The position numbers and the translations under genes were made by a program. Shown here in pieces: positions 1-7,827 of a stretch of 41,384 bases of DNA. How positions within the stretch are numbered: position 1 is the first letter of the stretch; each line of letters opens with the position of its first letter. The DNA is from an uncultured Erysipelotrichaceae bacterium (lineage in GTDB: Bacteria; Bacillota_I; Bacilli_A; Erysipelotrichales; Erysipelotrichaceae): NCBI GenBank assembly GCA_947569705.1, contig CANOSP010000017.1, positions 1 through 41,384 of the forward strand. Direction: 5' to 3'. Below the pieces are notes generated by a model. It had not been told where the DNA came from and made no database searches. It worked only from the letters and a program-made list of their open reading frames with translations.

Positions 1-70
1 TTTCCACTATATATTTTTCGACCTTTAAAAGTGGAAGTTACTTTTGCACTTCACGCTCTATAAAAAAGAA

Positions 71-146
71 GTATCCACCAACTTCTGTGTTTGTGGATAC
101 GCTACTTCAAATAGTGTGGAGTAAAAAGTCCACACCAGTTGATGGA
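71..146. repeat. left subterminal palindrome cluster of the IS
   Basis: GTATCCAC at 71-78 pairs with GTGGATAC at 93-100, and GTGTGGA at 114-120 pairs with TCCACAC at 129-135. The motif CCACACCAGTTGATGGA at 130-146 recurs near the right end. Probably transposase binding sites (inference). Confidence 0.6.
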
Positions 147-196
147 ATCATGCCCTCTTTCTATAATGACTATGGTCTATATAAGAGGTTTTATTT

Positions 197-1477
197 ATGG
201 ATCAAAATGATAAATTACTTATTTCTTTATTAAACTTACATTCTTCGGATGTAAGCTCTTTCCATTCTGCTTGTGATGATACTAGTCATCTTTCTATTTT
301 CGTTTCTCTTGCCAGAAAGAAAATTTCTTGTCCCTTTTGTGGTTGTGATTCTTGTCGTTCTAATGGTTATTATTCTAGGAATATCTCTATTCCTCATCAC
401 GCTTTCAAGAATATCTCTGTTTTCTTAAAAGTTCCTCGCTATAAATGTCCTAATAAACATAGTTTCTCTGATTCTTATACAATGGCTCCCACTAATTCTA
501 AAGTTTCTTATGACTCTATTATCACTGTTATGGATCTCTTAAAAGACCCTAAGATGACTTTTTCTTCTGTTGCTTCTTTTACTGGTCTTTCTGAATCTAC
601 TATTGTTCGTATTTTTGATAAACATTGCCATATTCCTCGTATCCCTTTTCCTGAAGTAATCTGTATTGATGAAGTTTATACAAAAGTGAATAGTTTCGAT
701 GCTAAGTATTCTTGTATCTTCTATGATTTCTATAATCGTACTATTCTTGATGTTCTCCCTGACAGAAAGAAAAACTACCTTCATCATTATTTCCAATCCC
801 TACACAATTCTAAAGAACTTCTAAATGTCAAATACGTGTGTATTGATATGTATATCCCTTATAAAAAAATCGCTCAAATTTATTTTAAAAAGGCTCTCAT
901 TTGTGTTGACTCTTTCCACGTCATCAAACATCTAAATGAAAGCCTTCAAAAACTTAGAATCCGTATCATGAAATCTTTCTCTACAGATTCTATAGAATAT
1001 TATCTACTAAAACACTGGAAATGTCTATTGTTTGATCGAACAATTAATTTAGATAATAAGGGAAAATACAATAAGAAATTAGATCGTTATATAAATTACA
1101 GACAGCTTCTTGAACTTATTCTTTCTATTCATCCTCATTTGAAACTTGCTTATGAATTAAAAGAGAAATACACTATTTTTAATGCTACTTGTTCTTATGA
1201 AGATGCGAAGGAAAGTTTTGATTCTATCTATGATGAATTTGTTCTTTCTAATATTCCTGAATATTATGATTTTATTGTTTCTCTTTCTAATTGGAAAGTT
1301 GAAATTATCAATTCTTTTATTATTTATAAAGGCAAGAGAATCAATTCCAGTATTGCGGAAAGTATGAATGCTACCATTTCTACTCTTCTTTTCAACACTA
1401 AAGGTATTCGTAATATTGAAAGACGTAGAAAAAGAATCATGTATGCTGTTAATAAAACTGGTTTCTTACTCAAATAA
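197..1477 (+). CDS. ISL3-family DDE transposase
   Basis: This 426-aa protein has the ISL3 (IS204/IS1001/IS1096/IS1165) layout. An N-terminal zinc-finger-like section (CPFCGCDSC near residue 46, then a further C..KH pair) precedes a helix-turn-helix-like stretch (TFSSVASFTGLSESTI). The DDE core follows: ICIDEVYTK (first Asp), VCIDMYIPY (second Asp), VDSFHVIKHL, and a late Glu in SIAESMNATI. The length is usual for the family and the frame is intact, so it may be active. Codons are rich in TCT and other T-ending forms, unlike the neighbouring housekeeping genes, which fits recent arrival. It faces the minus-strand rnhB operon. Confidence 0.9.
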   Translation: MDQNDKLLISLLNLHSSDVSSFHSACDDTSHLSIFVSLARKKISCPFCGCDSCRSNGYYSRNISIPHHAFKNISVFLKVPRYKCPNKHSFSDSYTMAPTNSKVSYDSIITVMDLLKDPKMTFSSVASFTGLSESTIVRIFDKHCHIPRIPFPEVICIDEVYTKVNSFDAKYSCIFYDFYNRTILDVLPDRKKNYLHHYFQSLHNSKELLNVKYVCIDMYIPYKKIAQIYFKKALICVDSFHVIKHLNESLQKLRIRIMKSFSTDSIEYYLLKHWKCLLFDRTINLDNKGKYNKKLDRYINYRQLLELILSIHPHLKLAYELKEKYTIFNATCSYEDAKESFDSIYDEFVLSNIPEYYDFIVSLSNWKVEIINSFIIYKGKRINSSIAESMNATISTLLFNTKGIRNIERRRKRIMYAVNKTGFLLK

Positions 1478-1488
1478 ACATTCAAAAA

Positions 1489-1509
1489 CAGAGGCAAAAA
1501 ATGCCTCTG
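1489..1509. terminator. terminator-like hairpin after the transposase
   Basis: CAGAGGCA/TGCCTCTG forms an 8-bp stem with a 5-nt A loop, 11 bases past the transposase stop. The T-rich side follows the stem on the minus strand, so it may mainly block antisense readthrough into the IS. Confidence 0.6.
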
Positions 1510-1512
1510 CTT

Positions 1513-1587
1513 CTCCACACCAGTTGGTGGAGTGTATCCACATTATTTGGTGGTTATTTTTTCTCACTCCACACTAGATGGTGGAGT
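1513..1587. repeat. right subterminal palindrome cluster of the IS
   Basis: CTCCAC/GTGGAG lies at 1513-1518 and 1527-1532, with the CCACACCAGTTGGTGGA motif between. GTATCCAC follows at 1534-1541. ACTCCAC/GTGGAGT lies at 1566-1572 and 1581-1587. This mirrors the left cluster. Confidence 0.6.
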
Positions 1588-1591
1588 CCCT

Positions 1592-1629
1592 AAAAAAACA
1601 CCTGCCTTACAATATAAGTGAACAGGTGT
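1592..1629 (-). terminator. intrinsic terminator of the rbgA-rnhB operon
   Basis: On the minus strand ACACCTG (1629-1623) pairs with CAGGTGT (1604-1598) and is followed by seven T. It sits about 50 bases past the rnhB stop. Confidence 0.75.
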
Positions 1630-1679
1630 AGTTTACGGTTTGTATTTCCGTTAAAATAAGCTGTATGCTTATCGACTGC

Positions 1680-2300
1680 TTAGAGATCAAACTGAAGCTG
1701 ACACATATCCTTTACGGGCGCATAGCTTCTGCGATAAATATCCAATATGCCGTATCGATGAAGTGCTTCAATATGTGCCTTGGTCGGATAGCCCTTATGC
1801 TTGGCAAAGCCGTATTGCGGAAACTGAACATCATATGCTTTCATGATGCAATCTCTCGTTACCTTGGCTAAGATACTGGCTGCCGCAATACTGACACTTT
1901 TCTGATCGCCCTTTACAATCGGAATCACATCAAAAGCACAATTCGGTAAAGGCATCGCATCACTTAAAACACCGTCTTTATAACGGAAGCGCTCAACAAG
2001 TTCCTCCATTGCCTTCTGCGTTGCCCGATAAATATTTAATTCATCGATCTTCTTAGGTGATACGATTTCAATATGATATTCAAGCGCATCATGAATAATT
2101 ACCTGAAACAGCTCCTTACGCTTTTTCTCACTTATTTTTTTAGAATCATAGATCGCTTCATGGTGATAATTAACCGGAAACATGACTGCCGCTACCACCA
2201 AAGGTCCTGCGATCGGTCCTCTTCCCGCTTCATCTAAGCCGATGACGCCGCACCGCCCTTCCTTCCACCATTTTTTTTCATATTCATTAGTCGTTTCCAT
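1680..2300 (-). CDS. rnhB: ribonuclease HII
   Basis: RNase HII cuts the RNA strand of RNA-DNA hybrids and removes single ribonucleotides misinserted in DNA. The protein has 206 aa, normal for the family. The signature GLDEAGRGPIAGP places the first two catalytic acids at D23 and E24. YDSKKISEKKR and the conserved AAASILAKVTRD segment (a further catalytic Asp) follow. Its start overlaps the end of rbgA by 14 bases, so the two are cotranscribed and probably translationally coupled; rbgA-rnhB is a common Bacillota pair. A terminator lies directly downstream, followed by the IS. Confidence 0.95.
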   Translation of the reverse strand: METTNEYEKKWWKEGRCGVIGLDEAGRGPIAGPLVVAAVMFPVNYHHEAIYDSKKISEKKRKELFQVIIHDALEYHIEIVSPKKIDELNIYRATQKAMEELVERFRYKDGVLSDAMPLPNCAFDVIPIVKGDQKSVSIAAASILAKVTRDCIMKAYDVQFPQYGFAKHKGYPTKAHIEALHRYGILDIYRRSYAPVKDMCQLQFDL

Positions 2301-3162
2301 CGCAATACTCCCATGTGATTCGTCCTAATTTATCTTGGCGGACTTCTTTGATAAACGTATCAATCGTTCTTTTTTCATCAATTTCCTGACCGTTTCTGTA
2401 AAAGCCTCTTGCTTTCGCAATACGTTGAAACATCTCATAAGGGTCCTCACAGCATGTAATCTGATAGCGAGCTTCCAACACCTGCGGATTACGTGCGCAA
2501 AGCGTTTTCATCATCCAACATGCCACTTCCTCAATCGGCAGAATTTCATCTCTGATTGAACCGCAGGCGGCAAGACACAAACCGACTCGTTCATCCTCAA
2601 ACTTCGGCCACAGCACTCCCGGTGTATCCAGCAGTTCCAGCTGATCGTTTACCCTCGCCCACTGCAGCGCTCTTGTGACTCCGGGACGATCTCCGGTTTG
2701 AGCGATGCGCTTCTTTACAATTTTATTGATAAAGGTAGATTTCCCGACATTAGGAACTCCGACAACCATTGCCCGTATAGCTCGAGGACGAATTCCTCTG
2801 CGCCTTTGACGTTCCAGTTTTTCCTTCATCACCGCTTGTGCTGCCTGTACAACCGGCTTCGTAATATTCTCTTTCGGAATATCCAGTGCCAATACCTGTA
2901 CCTCATCGCTTGATAAATGTTGAATCCATCGCTTTGTTTGATTTTCCTCAGCCTTGTCCTTTTTTGATAATATGATCAATCTCGGCTTATTTTGACAAAG
3001 CTCATCGATCATAGGATTGCGTGAAGCATTGGGAATACGCGCATCTCTTAATTCAATGACCATATCGACCATACGCAGTTTTTCCTGCATTTCTCTTTTT
3101 GCCTTTGTCATATGACCGGGAAACCAGTTAATGTTTGTTTTTGTTTGATTATCGGTTGACAT
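2287..3162 (-). CDS. rbgA: ribosome biogenesis GTPase RbgA (YlqF)
   Basis: A circularly permuted GTPase needed for late assembly of the 50S subunit. The motif order shows the permutation: G4 (SKKDKA, about residue 85) comes before G1 (GVPNVGKST, about residue 139) and G3 (LDTPGVLWP, about residue 177). The 291-aa length is typical, and the C-terminal RNA-binding section is present (ETFIKEV-like, here DTFIKEVRQDKLGRITWE). The start ATG follows AAAGGAAGTGG. No clear promoter could be assigned in the 113 bases upstream, which separate it from ldcA. Confidence 0.95.
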   Translation of the reverse strand: MSTDNQTKTNINWFPGHMTKAKREMQEKLRMVDMVIELRDARIPNASRNPMIDELCQNKPRLIILSKKDKAEENQTKRWIQHLSSDEVQVLALDIPKENITKPVVQAAQAVMKEKLERQRRRGIRPRAIRAMVVGVPNVGKSTFINKIVKKRIAQTGDRPGVTRALQWARVNDQLELLDTPGVLWPKFEDERVGLCLAACGSIRDEILPIEEVACWMMKTLCARNPQVLEARYQITCCEDPYEMFQRIAKARGFYRNGQEIDEKRTIDTFIKEVRQDKLGRITWEYCDGND

Positions 3163-3275
3163 ACATCCACTTCCTTTATCAATTTATAAGTCTGCCATAT
3201 TATTAAATCTGTTGTATTCTTAGTAAAGATTGACAGTAATGATTGATTCTGTTAAACCTTTTTATTTATTGTTTT

Positions 3276-4265
3276 TCAATCATAAAGCGTCAATTCAGCG
3301 CCTCTCATACATGCATTCCCGCCGATCGGAAAGGTAAAAATCGGAGTTGTATGTCCGAAATTCATATTTACCATAATCGGAATATTCTGTAATTCCGGTT
3401 TTAGTTCTATCAACCGCTGCCATTTATCAAGTGACATGAACGAATTTATTTGCGCCCTGCCGAGTACCAGTCCTTTGATATTCTTCCCTTTGGCATGATG
3501 AAGCAGCGCCTGTAAATTACGATCAAACTCGCGTAAAAATTCTTTTTCAGAGAGATCATCATCCTCAAGGAATAAAATACTGTTATCTACATCCGGCATA
3601 TATTCGCTGCCAAGCAACAGATTCAGCGTACATAGATTGCCGCCGATGATTCTGCCCTCACTTATGCCCGGATTCAACACCAACCGTCCTTCGTTCAGTA
3701 TAAAATCTCGCTGTTCCTGATGAATATACCACAAATCATCACTCCACTGCTCAGAATCCGCAACAGTTACCGGTTCTTGTTTCATCAGCAGCCGCTTAAA
3801 ATAAGCAAGTGTATAATCACAGCCATGCTTCATACCAAAGGAAGAAAAATGCGGTCCGTAATAAGTGATCAAGCCGGTTTTTGCATAAATCGCATTTAAT
3901 AACGCCGTAATATCAGAAAAACCGCATAAGATTTTAGGATTGCGTTTAATCAGCTCAAAATCAATATCATTCAAAAGCTGATTAATATTAAAACCGCCGA
4001 TGGCTGTCAGAATCCCCTTTACATTAGGATCCGAAAACGCATCATGGAGATCAGCCACACGCTCTGCGATTGATGCACACGCATAATCCTCATCAATTTG
4101 TTGAAACACGTGCTTTCCGAAGGTTACACGTAATCCTAATGATTCTAACCTCTGCCTCGCAATCGCGATTGTTTCTTCACTCAATAAACACATACTTTGT
4201 GAAGGTGCGATTACACGAATTTCATCGCCCTTATTCAGCTTATCGGGTATTATCACAGAATTCAT
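3276..4265 (-). CDS. ldcA: LD-carboxypeptidase (peptidase S66, LdcA/MccF type)
   Basis: S66 serine peptidases remove the terminal D-alanine from muropeptide tetrapeptides during wall recycling; MccF relatives instead inactivate microcin C. The 329-aa protein has the nucleophile elbow GFSDIT (Ser117), a Glu-rich LFLEDDDLSEKEF segment where the catalytic Glu is expected, and NFGHTTP with the catalytic His (H305). There is no signal peptide, so it is cytosolic. The ATG follows AAAGGAAAGGTG. Wall recycling is the default reading; MccF-like immunity cannot be excluded from sequence alone. Confidence 0.88.
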   Translation of the reverse strand: MNSVIIPDKLNKGDEIRVIAPSQSMCLLSEETIAIARQRLESLGLRVTFGKHVFQQIDEDYACASIAERVADLHDAFSDPNVKGILTAIGGFNINQLLNDIDFELIKRNPKILCGFSDITALLNAIYAKTGLITYYGPHFSSFGMKHGCDYTLAYFKRLLMKQEPVTVADSEQWSDDLWYIHQEQRDFILNEGRLVLNPGISEGRIIGGNLCTLNLLLGSEYMPDVDNSILFLEDDDLSEKEFLREFDRNLQALLHHAKGKNIKGLVLGRAQINSFMSLDKWQRLIELKPELQNIPIMVNMNFGHTTPIFTFPIGGNACMRGAELTLYD

Positions 4266-4359
4266 TGTTATTCACCTTTCCTTTACATAAACAGCGTGAA
4301 GTAAGCTTTATCATAAAATCCATACTGTAATTCACTGCCTGTTTAATAATCGTTACCTT

Positions 4360-4368
4360 ATTATAACA
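4360..4368 (-). promoter_or_regulatory. extended -10 promoter of ldcA
   Basis: The minus strand reads TGTTATAAT, an extended -10 element about 95 bases upstream of ldcA. No good -35 is visible. Confidence 0.5.
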
Positions 4369-4422
4369 TGAAACACGAAAAAGCGGTAAATGCATATTTT
4401 CATAATTTTCTACCCCTAAACC

Positions 4423-4548
4423 TTATCCCTTAAGATTTACCGTGAACTTCTCATCAGTATCATAAAAGACTGCAGCCAAACGACCCGCAGCCTTATCATA
4501 AATTATTAAGATGCCTTTTATTTGATAATCAGAAGCCTTTCGTTTCAT
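4423..4548 (-). CDS. possible 41-aa protein downstream of signal peptidase
   Basis: An ATG frame of 41 codons starts 30 bases after the stop of the signal peptidase gene, on the same strand. The peptide begins MKRKASDYQIKGILIIYD and ends KFTVNLKG. It has a mixed hydrophobic and charged composition that would suit a small beta-rich fold or the remnant of a longer gene. No clear ribosome binding site precedes the ATG, so expression would rely on coupling or readthrough. I do not recognise the family. Otherwise the 313 bases between ldcA and lepB hold only the ldcA promoter. Confidence 0.3.
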   Translation of the reverse strand: MKRKASDYQIKGILIIYDKAAGRLAAVFYDTDEKFTVNLKG

Positions 4549-4578
4549 ACATAAACATCATGAATATTAACAGCTTCA

Positions 4579-5160
4579 TCAGTCATCATTTGTCACAATT
4601 CTTAAATTCGGATAAAACACATAGAAATGCTTACCGATTATATCCGAGCGTTGAAACGGACCGCGCTCGCGGGAATCACGTGATTCAGGGCGATTATCAC
4701 CAACTAGAAAATATTCATTATCGCCCAACGTTATCTCTGCCATATCAGAAGTAAAAGTACTGCGTGATTTACCGGTACCGGTAATATACTCATCATTTAA
4801 AAACGGCTCTTCCATCGCCTGATCGTTAATGTACAATACACCGTTACGATAAGCAACTGTTTCATTCGGTAAACCGATTACACGCTTCACCCACTGATCG
4901 CCGCTGTCAGGCTCTACGACCGCTACCACATCAAAGCGATGAATGCCGAAAACAAGCGTTGTAAAAATATTGGTCAACCCTTGATCGCCGTCCTGCAGTG
5001 TCGGAAGCATACTGCGACCGACTACTGTTTCCGGGCGCACGATAAAAATCGGTACTAAATAAACCAATACCACGACAATAATCACAATACGTAATAAATC
5101 AACTGCTTCCAGTAAAAAATTTTCTCTTTTTGTTTTTCTAGCTAAACGACGTTCATCCAT
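4579..5160 (-). CDS. lepB: signal peptidase I (second of tandem pair)
   Basis: A type I signal peptidase: one N-terminal membrane anchor (IVIIVVVLVYLVPIFIV) and a catalytic domain outside. The nucleophile Ser lies in VVGRSMLPTL and the general-base Lys in QWVKRVIGLPNE. The conserved box GDNRPESRDSRERG completes the active site. A GTG nine bases upstream (5169) is in frame, but GGAG sits eight bases before ATG 5160, which is therefore the better start (193 aa). It lies 21 bases downstream of a paralogue and shares its transcript. Confidence 0.93.
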   Translation of the reverse strand: MDERRLARKTKRENFLLEAVDLLRIVIIVVVLVYLVPIFIVRPETVVGRSMLPTLQDGDQGLTNIFTTLVFGIHRFDVVAVVEPDSGDQWVKRVIGLPNETVAYRNGVLYINDQAMEEPFLNDEYITGTGKSRSTFTSDMAEITLGDNEYFLVGDNRPESRDSRERGPFQRSDIIGKHFYVFYPNLRIVTNDD

Positions 5161-5181
5161 ACGCAACACTCCACTCTGTGA

Positions 5182-5757
5182 TTAATCCCCCGTATTATGA
5201 ACATATTGAAACTCATTGAAAGGAAAGAACACCAACACATCTTTACCGACCAATTCACTTTCCTTAAACGGTCCGTGAATGCGGCTGTCTTCGGAGCGGA
5301 TGCGGTTATCACCCATCAGCCAATACTCGTCCTCTTTGAGCGTAACCGGTCCGAAATCACTCGTAAAATTGCCTTCCTTCTGCATATCCTTTACATAGGT
5401 TTGATTCAGAAAGAATTGATCTACGACCTTTCCGTTGATTTTCAGCACATCATCCTTTGATTCCACCGTATCACCGGGAACACCGATCACACGCTTCACC
5501 CAATGCTCGCCGCGCTCTTCATTATAAACTATTACCACATCGAAACGAGATACATTTTGAAATTTCACCGCAAAAACATTGGTGATGCCGAGCTGTCCGT
5601 CCTGTAAAGTCGGATACATACTGCTGCCCTCAACCCGAATCGGTTTTGCGACATAATGCGTAAGAATAAAGACAATCACAAAGCAAATCACAAATATTTT
5701 AGCCAAATCAAGCAATTCCTTAAGAATTCGCTGTGACAGAGTTTTTGTTTCCTCCAT
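5182..5757 (-). CDS. lepB: signal peptidase I (first of tandem pair)
   Basis: This 191-aa type I signal peptidase has a membrane anchor near residues 18-37 and catalytic Ser in RVEGSSMYPTL. The catalytic Lys is in HWVKRVIGVPGDT, followed by the GDNRIRSEDSRIHG box. It resembles the gene downstream closely enough to be a duplicate, but the N-terminal tails differ (METKTL-like here, basic MDERRLARK in the other). The ATG follows AGGAGGAATTCATC. Two intact peptidases suggest split substrate preferences, as in other Bacillota with several Sip proteins (inference). Confidence 0.93.
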   Translation of the reverse strand: MEETKTLSQRILKELLDLAKIFVICFVIVFILTHYVAKPIRVEGSSMYPTLQDGQLGITNVFAVKFQNVSRFDVVIVYNEERGEHWVKRVIGVPGDTVESKDDVLKINGKVVDQFFLNQTYVKDMQKEGNFTSDFGPVTLKEDEYWLMGDNRIRSEDSRIHGPFKESELVGKDVLVFFPFNEFQYVHNTGD

Positions 5758-5781
5758 GATGAATTCCTCCTATACTCTAGT

Positions 5782-5809
5782 AAAAAAGCCGGATCCTCCC
5801 GGCCTTTTT
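5782..5809. terminator. bidirectional terminator after rplS
   Basis: GCCGG/CCGGC at 5788-5792 and 5799-5803 is flanked by six A on one side and five T on the other. On the minus strand it follows the rplS stop directly and separates rplS from the lepB pair. Confidence 0.8.
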
Positions 5810-5810
5810 C

Positions 5811-6161
5811 TTACTTGCGGATTTCTTTGATACGAGCAGCTTTTCCAGAACGACCGCGTAAATAATACAACTTATTTCTGCGAACCTTACCGTGACGAAT
5901 TACTTCGATCTTATCGATAATCGGAGAATGTAACGGGAAAGTTCTTTCTACACCGATCTGATTGGAAATCTTACGAACGGTAAACATTTCGCTGATTCCG
6001 CCGCCCTGACGTGCAATTACAAGACCTTCAAATACCTGAATACGGGATTTGTCGCCTTCCTTGATTTTTACGTGTACACGTACTGTACTTCCGGTTCTAA
6101 AGAACGGAATATCAGTTTTTAACTGATTTTTTGTTACTTCATTAACTAATTGTAAATTCAT
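5811..6161 (-). CDS. rplS: 50S ribosomal protein L19
   Basis: L19 lies at the 30S-50S interface. The protein has 116 aa with the expected ends: [14 protein letters not shown] at the start and a basic tail ([21 protein letters not shown]). [13 protein letters not shown] is the family core. An in-frame ATG seven codons upstream would place the AAAGGAG ribosome binding site inside the coding region, so ATG 6161 is chosen. The gene follows trmD but has its own strong promoter and a leader of about 100 bases. Confidence 0.97.
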   Translation of the reverse strand: MNLQLVNEVTKNQLKTDIPFFRTGSTVRVHVKIKEGDKSRIQVFEGLVIARQGGGISEMFTVRKISNQIGVERTFPLHSPIIDKIEVIRHGKVRRNKLYYLRGRSGKAARIKEIRK

Positions 6162-6260
6162 TTTTCTGGCTCCTTTACACATATATACCGTTGAGGCTCA
6201 TGAATCATTCGTACATTGTTCAGCGGAACCTTCGTACCTTTTCCATAGGAATGCAAAAGG
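6162..6260 (-). promoter_or_regulatory. rplS 5' leader, possible L19 autoregulatory RNA
   Basis: The leader can form CCTTTT...AAAAGG and GTTC-cgct-GAAC hairpins and carries GTACGAA twice. Bacillota are known to have an L19 leader motif bound by L19. Position and structure fit, but I could not check the consensus. Confidence 0.4.
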
Positions 6261-6267
6261 CTTAATA

Positions 6268-6296
6268 ATAATAGCACATTTTATGTATTACGACAA
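6268..6296 (-). promoter_or_regulatory. sigma-A promoter of rplS
   Basis: The -35 TTGTCG (6296-6291) is separated by 17 bases from the -10 TATTAT (6273-6268). It lies directly after the trmD stop. Confidence 0.7.
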
Positions 6297-6304
6297 TACT
6301 TTTT

Positions 6305-7033
6305 CTATTTTTTTTGTTCCTCTTGCGTAATTTCCGCTAATAAAGCAGCTTCCTCTTTGGAAAACTCCCGATTTTCCAATAAATCGGGACGCTGTAACAG
6401 CGTTTTTCTGAGCGATTCTTTTAAGCGCCATGTCGCTATATTTTTATGATGTCCGCTTAACAATACCTCAGGTACCTTTTTACCGTCATATTCAATCGGT
6501 CGAGTATATTGCGGGTACTCCAACAAACCGTTTTCAAAGGAATCATCCTCATGCGATTGTGTTTGAATTACCCCGTTTAACAAGCGGATCACCGCATCAG
6601 AAATTACCATAGCAGCGCCCTCTCCGCCGGTCAAAACAAAATCACCGAGCGATACTTCCATATCTACATAATCACGAATACGCTCATCGAAGCCTTCATA
6701 ATGACCGCATAATAAAATCAAATGATTGACTTTCGCAAAGGAATGCGCTGTCTTTTGCGTAAATTTTTGACCTTGCGGTGTCATCATTACCACCAGAGAA
6801 TGCTCATCGCGCACCGCCTTAATACAGTCAATGATCGGTTGGCACATCAGCACCATGCCTGCACCGCCGCCGCACGGCGTATCGTCCACATGATTATGCT
6901 TATCCAACGTATATTGACGATAATCCACACAGGAAAATTCAACATGCCCTTGTTCAATCGCACGTTTAATGATTGACGTTTCGACAAAGCGATCAAAAAA
7001 TTCGGGAAACAGCGTCAGCACTGTTATTTTCAT
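6305..7033 (-). CDS. trmD: tRNA (guanine37-N1)-methyltransferase
   Basis: TrmD methylates G37 of tRNAs that read CNN codons, using S-adenosylmethionine, and prevents +1 frameshifting. The 242-aa protein has the trefoil-knot SAM site: LVVMMTPQGQKF, LILLCGHYEGFDERI and VSLGDFVLTGGE. The N-terminal MKITVLTLFPEFF is diagnostic. Its ATG overlaps the rimM stop by four bases, so the two are translationally coupled. The order rimM-trmD-rplS is standard. Confidence 0.97.
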   Translation of the reverse strand: MKITVLTLFPEFFDRFVETSIIKRAIEQGHVEFSCVDYRQYTLDKHNHVDDTPCGGGAGMVLMCQPIIDCIKAVRDEHSLVVMMTPQGQKFTQKTAHSFAKVNHLILLCGHYEGFDERIRDYVDMEVSLGDFVLTGGEGAAMVISDAVIRLLNGVIQTQSHEDDSFENGLLEYPQYTRPIEYDGKKVPEVLLSGHHKNIATWRLKESLRKTLLQRPDLLENREFSKEEAALLAEITQEEQKK

Positions 7034-7530
7034 AGCATTCCCTCAATAAGTCTTGCCACAAGAACATGTTCCTTCAGATCCACGTGAATAATAAAGCTTT
7101 TCACATAAGGGATCAGCAGTTCCTTTTCCCCTTTTACACGAATAATCGCATGTGCGCCGCTTTCAATAATTTCACTTACATGTCCCAGTTCGTGATCTTC
7201 CTCATCAACGACACGCATATTTAAAAGATCATGATAATAGATTTCATCCTCATCTAATTCATGAAGCTGATCCGCACTGACACACAGACGGCAGCTTTTC
7301 CAATCTTCCACCTCGTTCAGATTAAATATTTCTTTCATTTTCACCAGCAACATTCCTTTATGCGGACGTACTGTTTCAATCGTAAACGGAAGCATTTTCT
7401 GATCCTTTTCCAAATACACACAAGACCCGATCGCAAAGCGCTCATCCACAAAATCTGTCTGTACCTTTACACGGATTTCACCTTTGATTCCGTGTGTTCC
7501 TGCAACAAAGCCAATAGTTCTGTATTCCAT
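7030..7530 (-). CDS. rimM: 16S rRNA processing protein RimM
   Basis: RimM helps mature the 30S head by binding S19 and the 3' domain of 16S rRNA. The 166-aa protein has the N-terminal IGFVAGTHGIKGEIRV barrel signature and a C-terminal PRC-barrel (LLNMRVVDEEDHELGHVSEI, ending in LIPYVKSFI). The ATG follows GAGGAAGAT. A terminator-like hairpin overlaps the end of khpA just upstream, so entry into rimM-trmD may be attenuated. Confidence 0.95.
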   Translation of the reverse strand: MEYRTIGFVAGTHGIKGEIRVKVQTDFVDERFAIGSCVYLEKDQKMLPFTIETVRPHKGMLLVKMKEIFNLNEVEDWKSCRLCVSADQLHELDEDEIYYHDLLNMRVVDEEDHELGHVSEIIESGAHAIIRVKGEKELLIPYVKSFIIHVDLKEHVLVARLIEGML

Positions 7531-7544
7531 ATCTTCCTCACTAT

Positions 7545-7574
7545 CTGTAAAAAAGATGCGTTTTACAGCGCATC
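7545..7574 (-). terminator. intrinsic terminator with alternative hairpin between khpA and rimM
   Basis: On the minus strand GATGCG (7574-7569) pairs with CGCATC (7560-7555) and is followed by six T: a terminator overlapping the khpA stop. CTGTAAAA (7568-7561) can instead pair with TTTTACAG (7552-7545). The two structures exclude each other. Confidence 0.6.
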
Positions 7575-7826
7575 TCCATAAGATTCAAACTTGATATTGA
7601 TGCGCTTGTCTTCTTCCTTACGAGAAGCAACCGACATCATATGACGAATTGCGGAAGCCATACTTCCTTTGCGACCGATTAAACGAGCTACATCATCATT
7701 GTTCGCATAAACATAAACAAGAATTTCATGCTCATCTAAACTTTCCATGATCTTAACGGAAAGACTTTCCTTATCTTCGACGATTGGTCTTACAAGATTC
7801 ATTACGACAGCTTCGTAATCAACCAT
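7563..7826 (-). CDS. khpA: KH-domain RNA-binding protein KhpA (YlqC)
   Basis: A single type II KH domain of 87 aa, with the RNA-binding GxxG loop in ARLIGRKGSMASAIR. KhpA pairs with KhpB in other Bacillota to bind many RNAs and influence cell elongation. It lies one base after rpsP and is clearly cotranscribed; rpsP-khpA-rimM-trmD is the usual order. Its stop codon is inside the loop of the downstream terminator hairpin. Confidence 0.92.
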   Translation of the reverse strand: MVDYEAVVMNLVRPIVEDKESLSVKIMESLDEHEILVYVYANNDDVARLIGRKGSMASAIRHMMSVASRKEEDKRINIKFESYGDAL

Positions 7827-7827
7827 A

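Larger units (their letters stand above)
1..1588 (+). mobile_element. ISL3-like insertion sequence (left end may lie outside)
   Basis: One transposase gene is flanked on both sides by short TCCAC/GTGGA palindromes. The sequence at 93-121 matches the reverse complement of about 1512-1541: both carry GTGGATAC, then a gap, then GTGTGGAG, so the two ends are inverted copies. The right boundary is placed at the last palindrome (1566-1587), a few bases before the rnhB terminator at 1592. A TTCCACT/AGTGGAA pair at 2-8 and 30-36 suggests the left end lies at or before base 1. No target duplication can be seen. Confidence 0.75.

Noticed and set aside
71-1587. A CRISPR-like array, because of repeated TCCAC/GTGGA units
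   Set aside because: The units are short, unevenly spaced, split by a transposase gene and inverted relative to each other; they are IS ends.
3242-3287. TGATTGA/TCAATCA stem overlapping the ldcA stop as a terminator
   Set aside because: The loop is about 30 bases and no U-tract follows on the minus strand.
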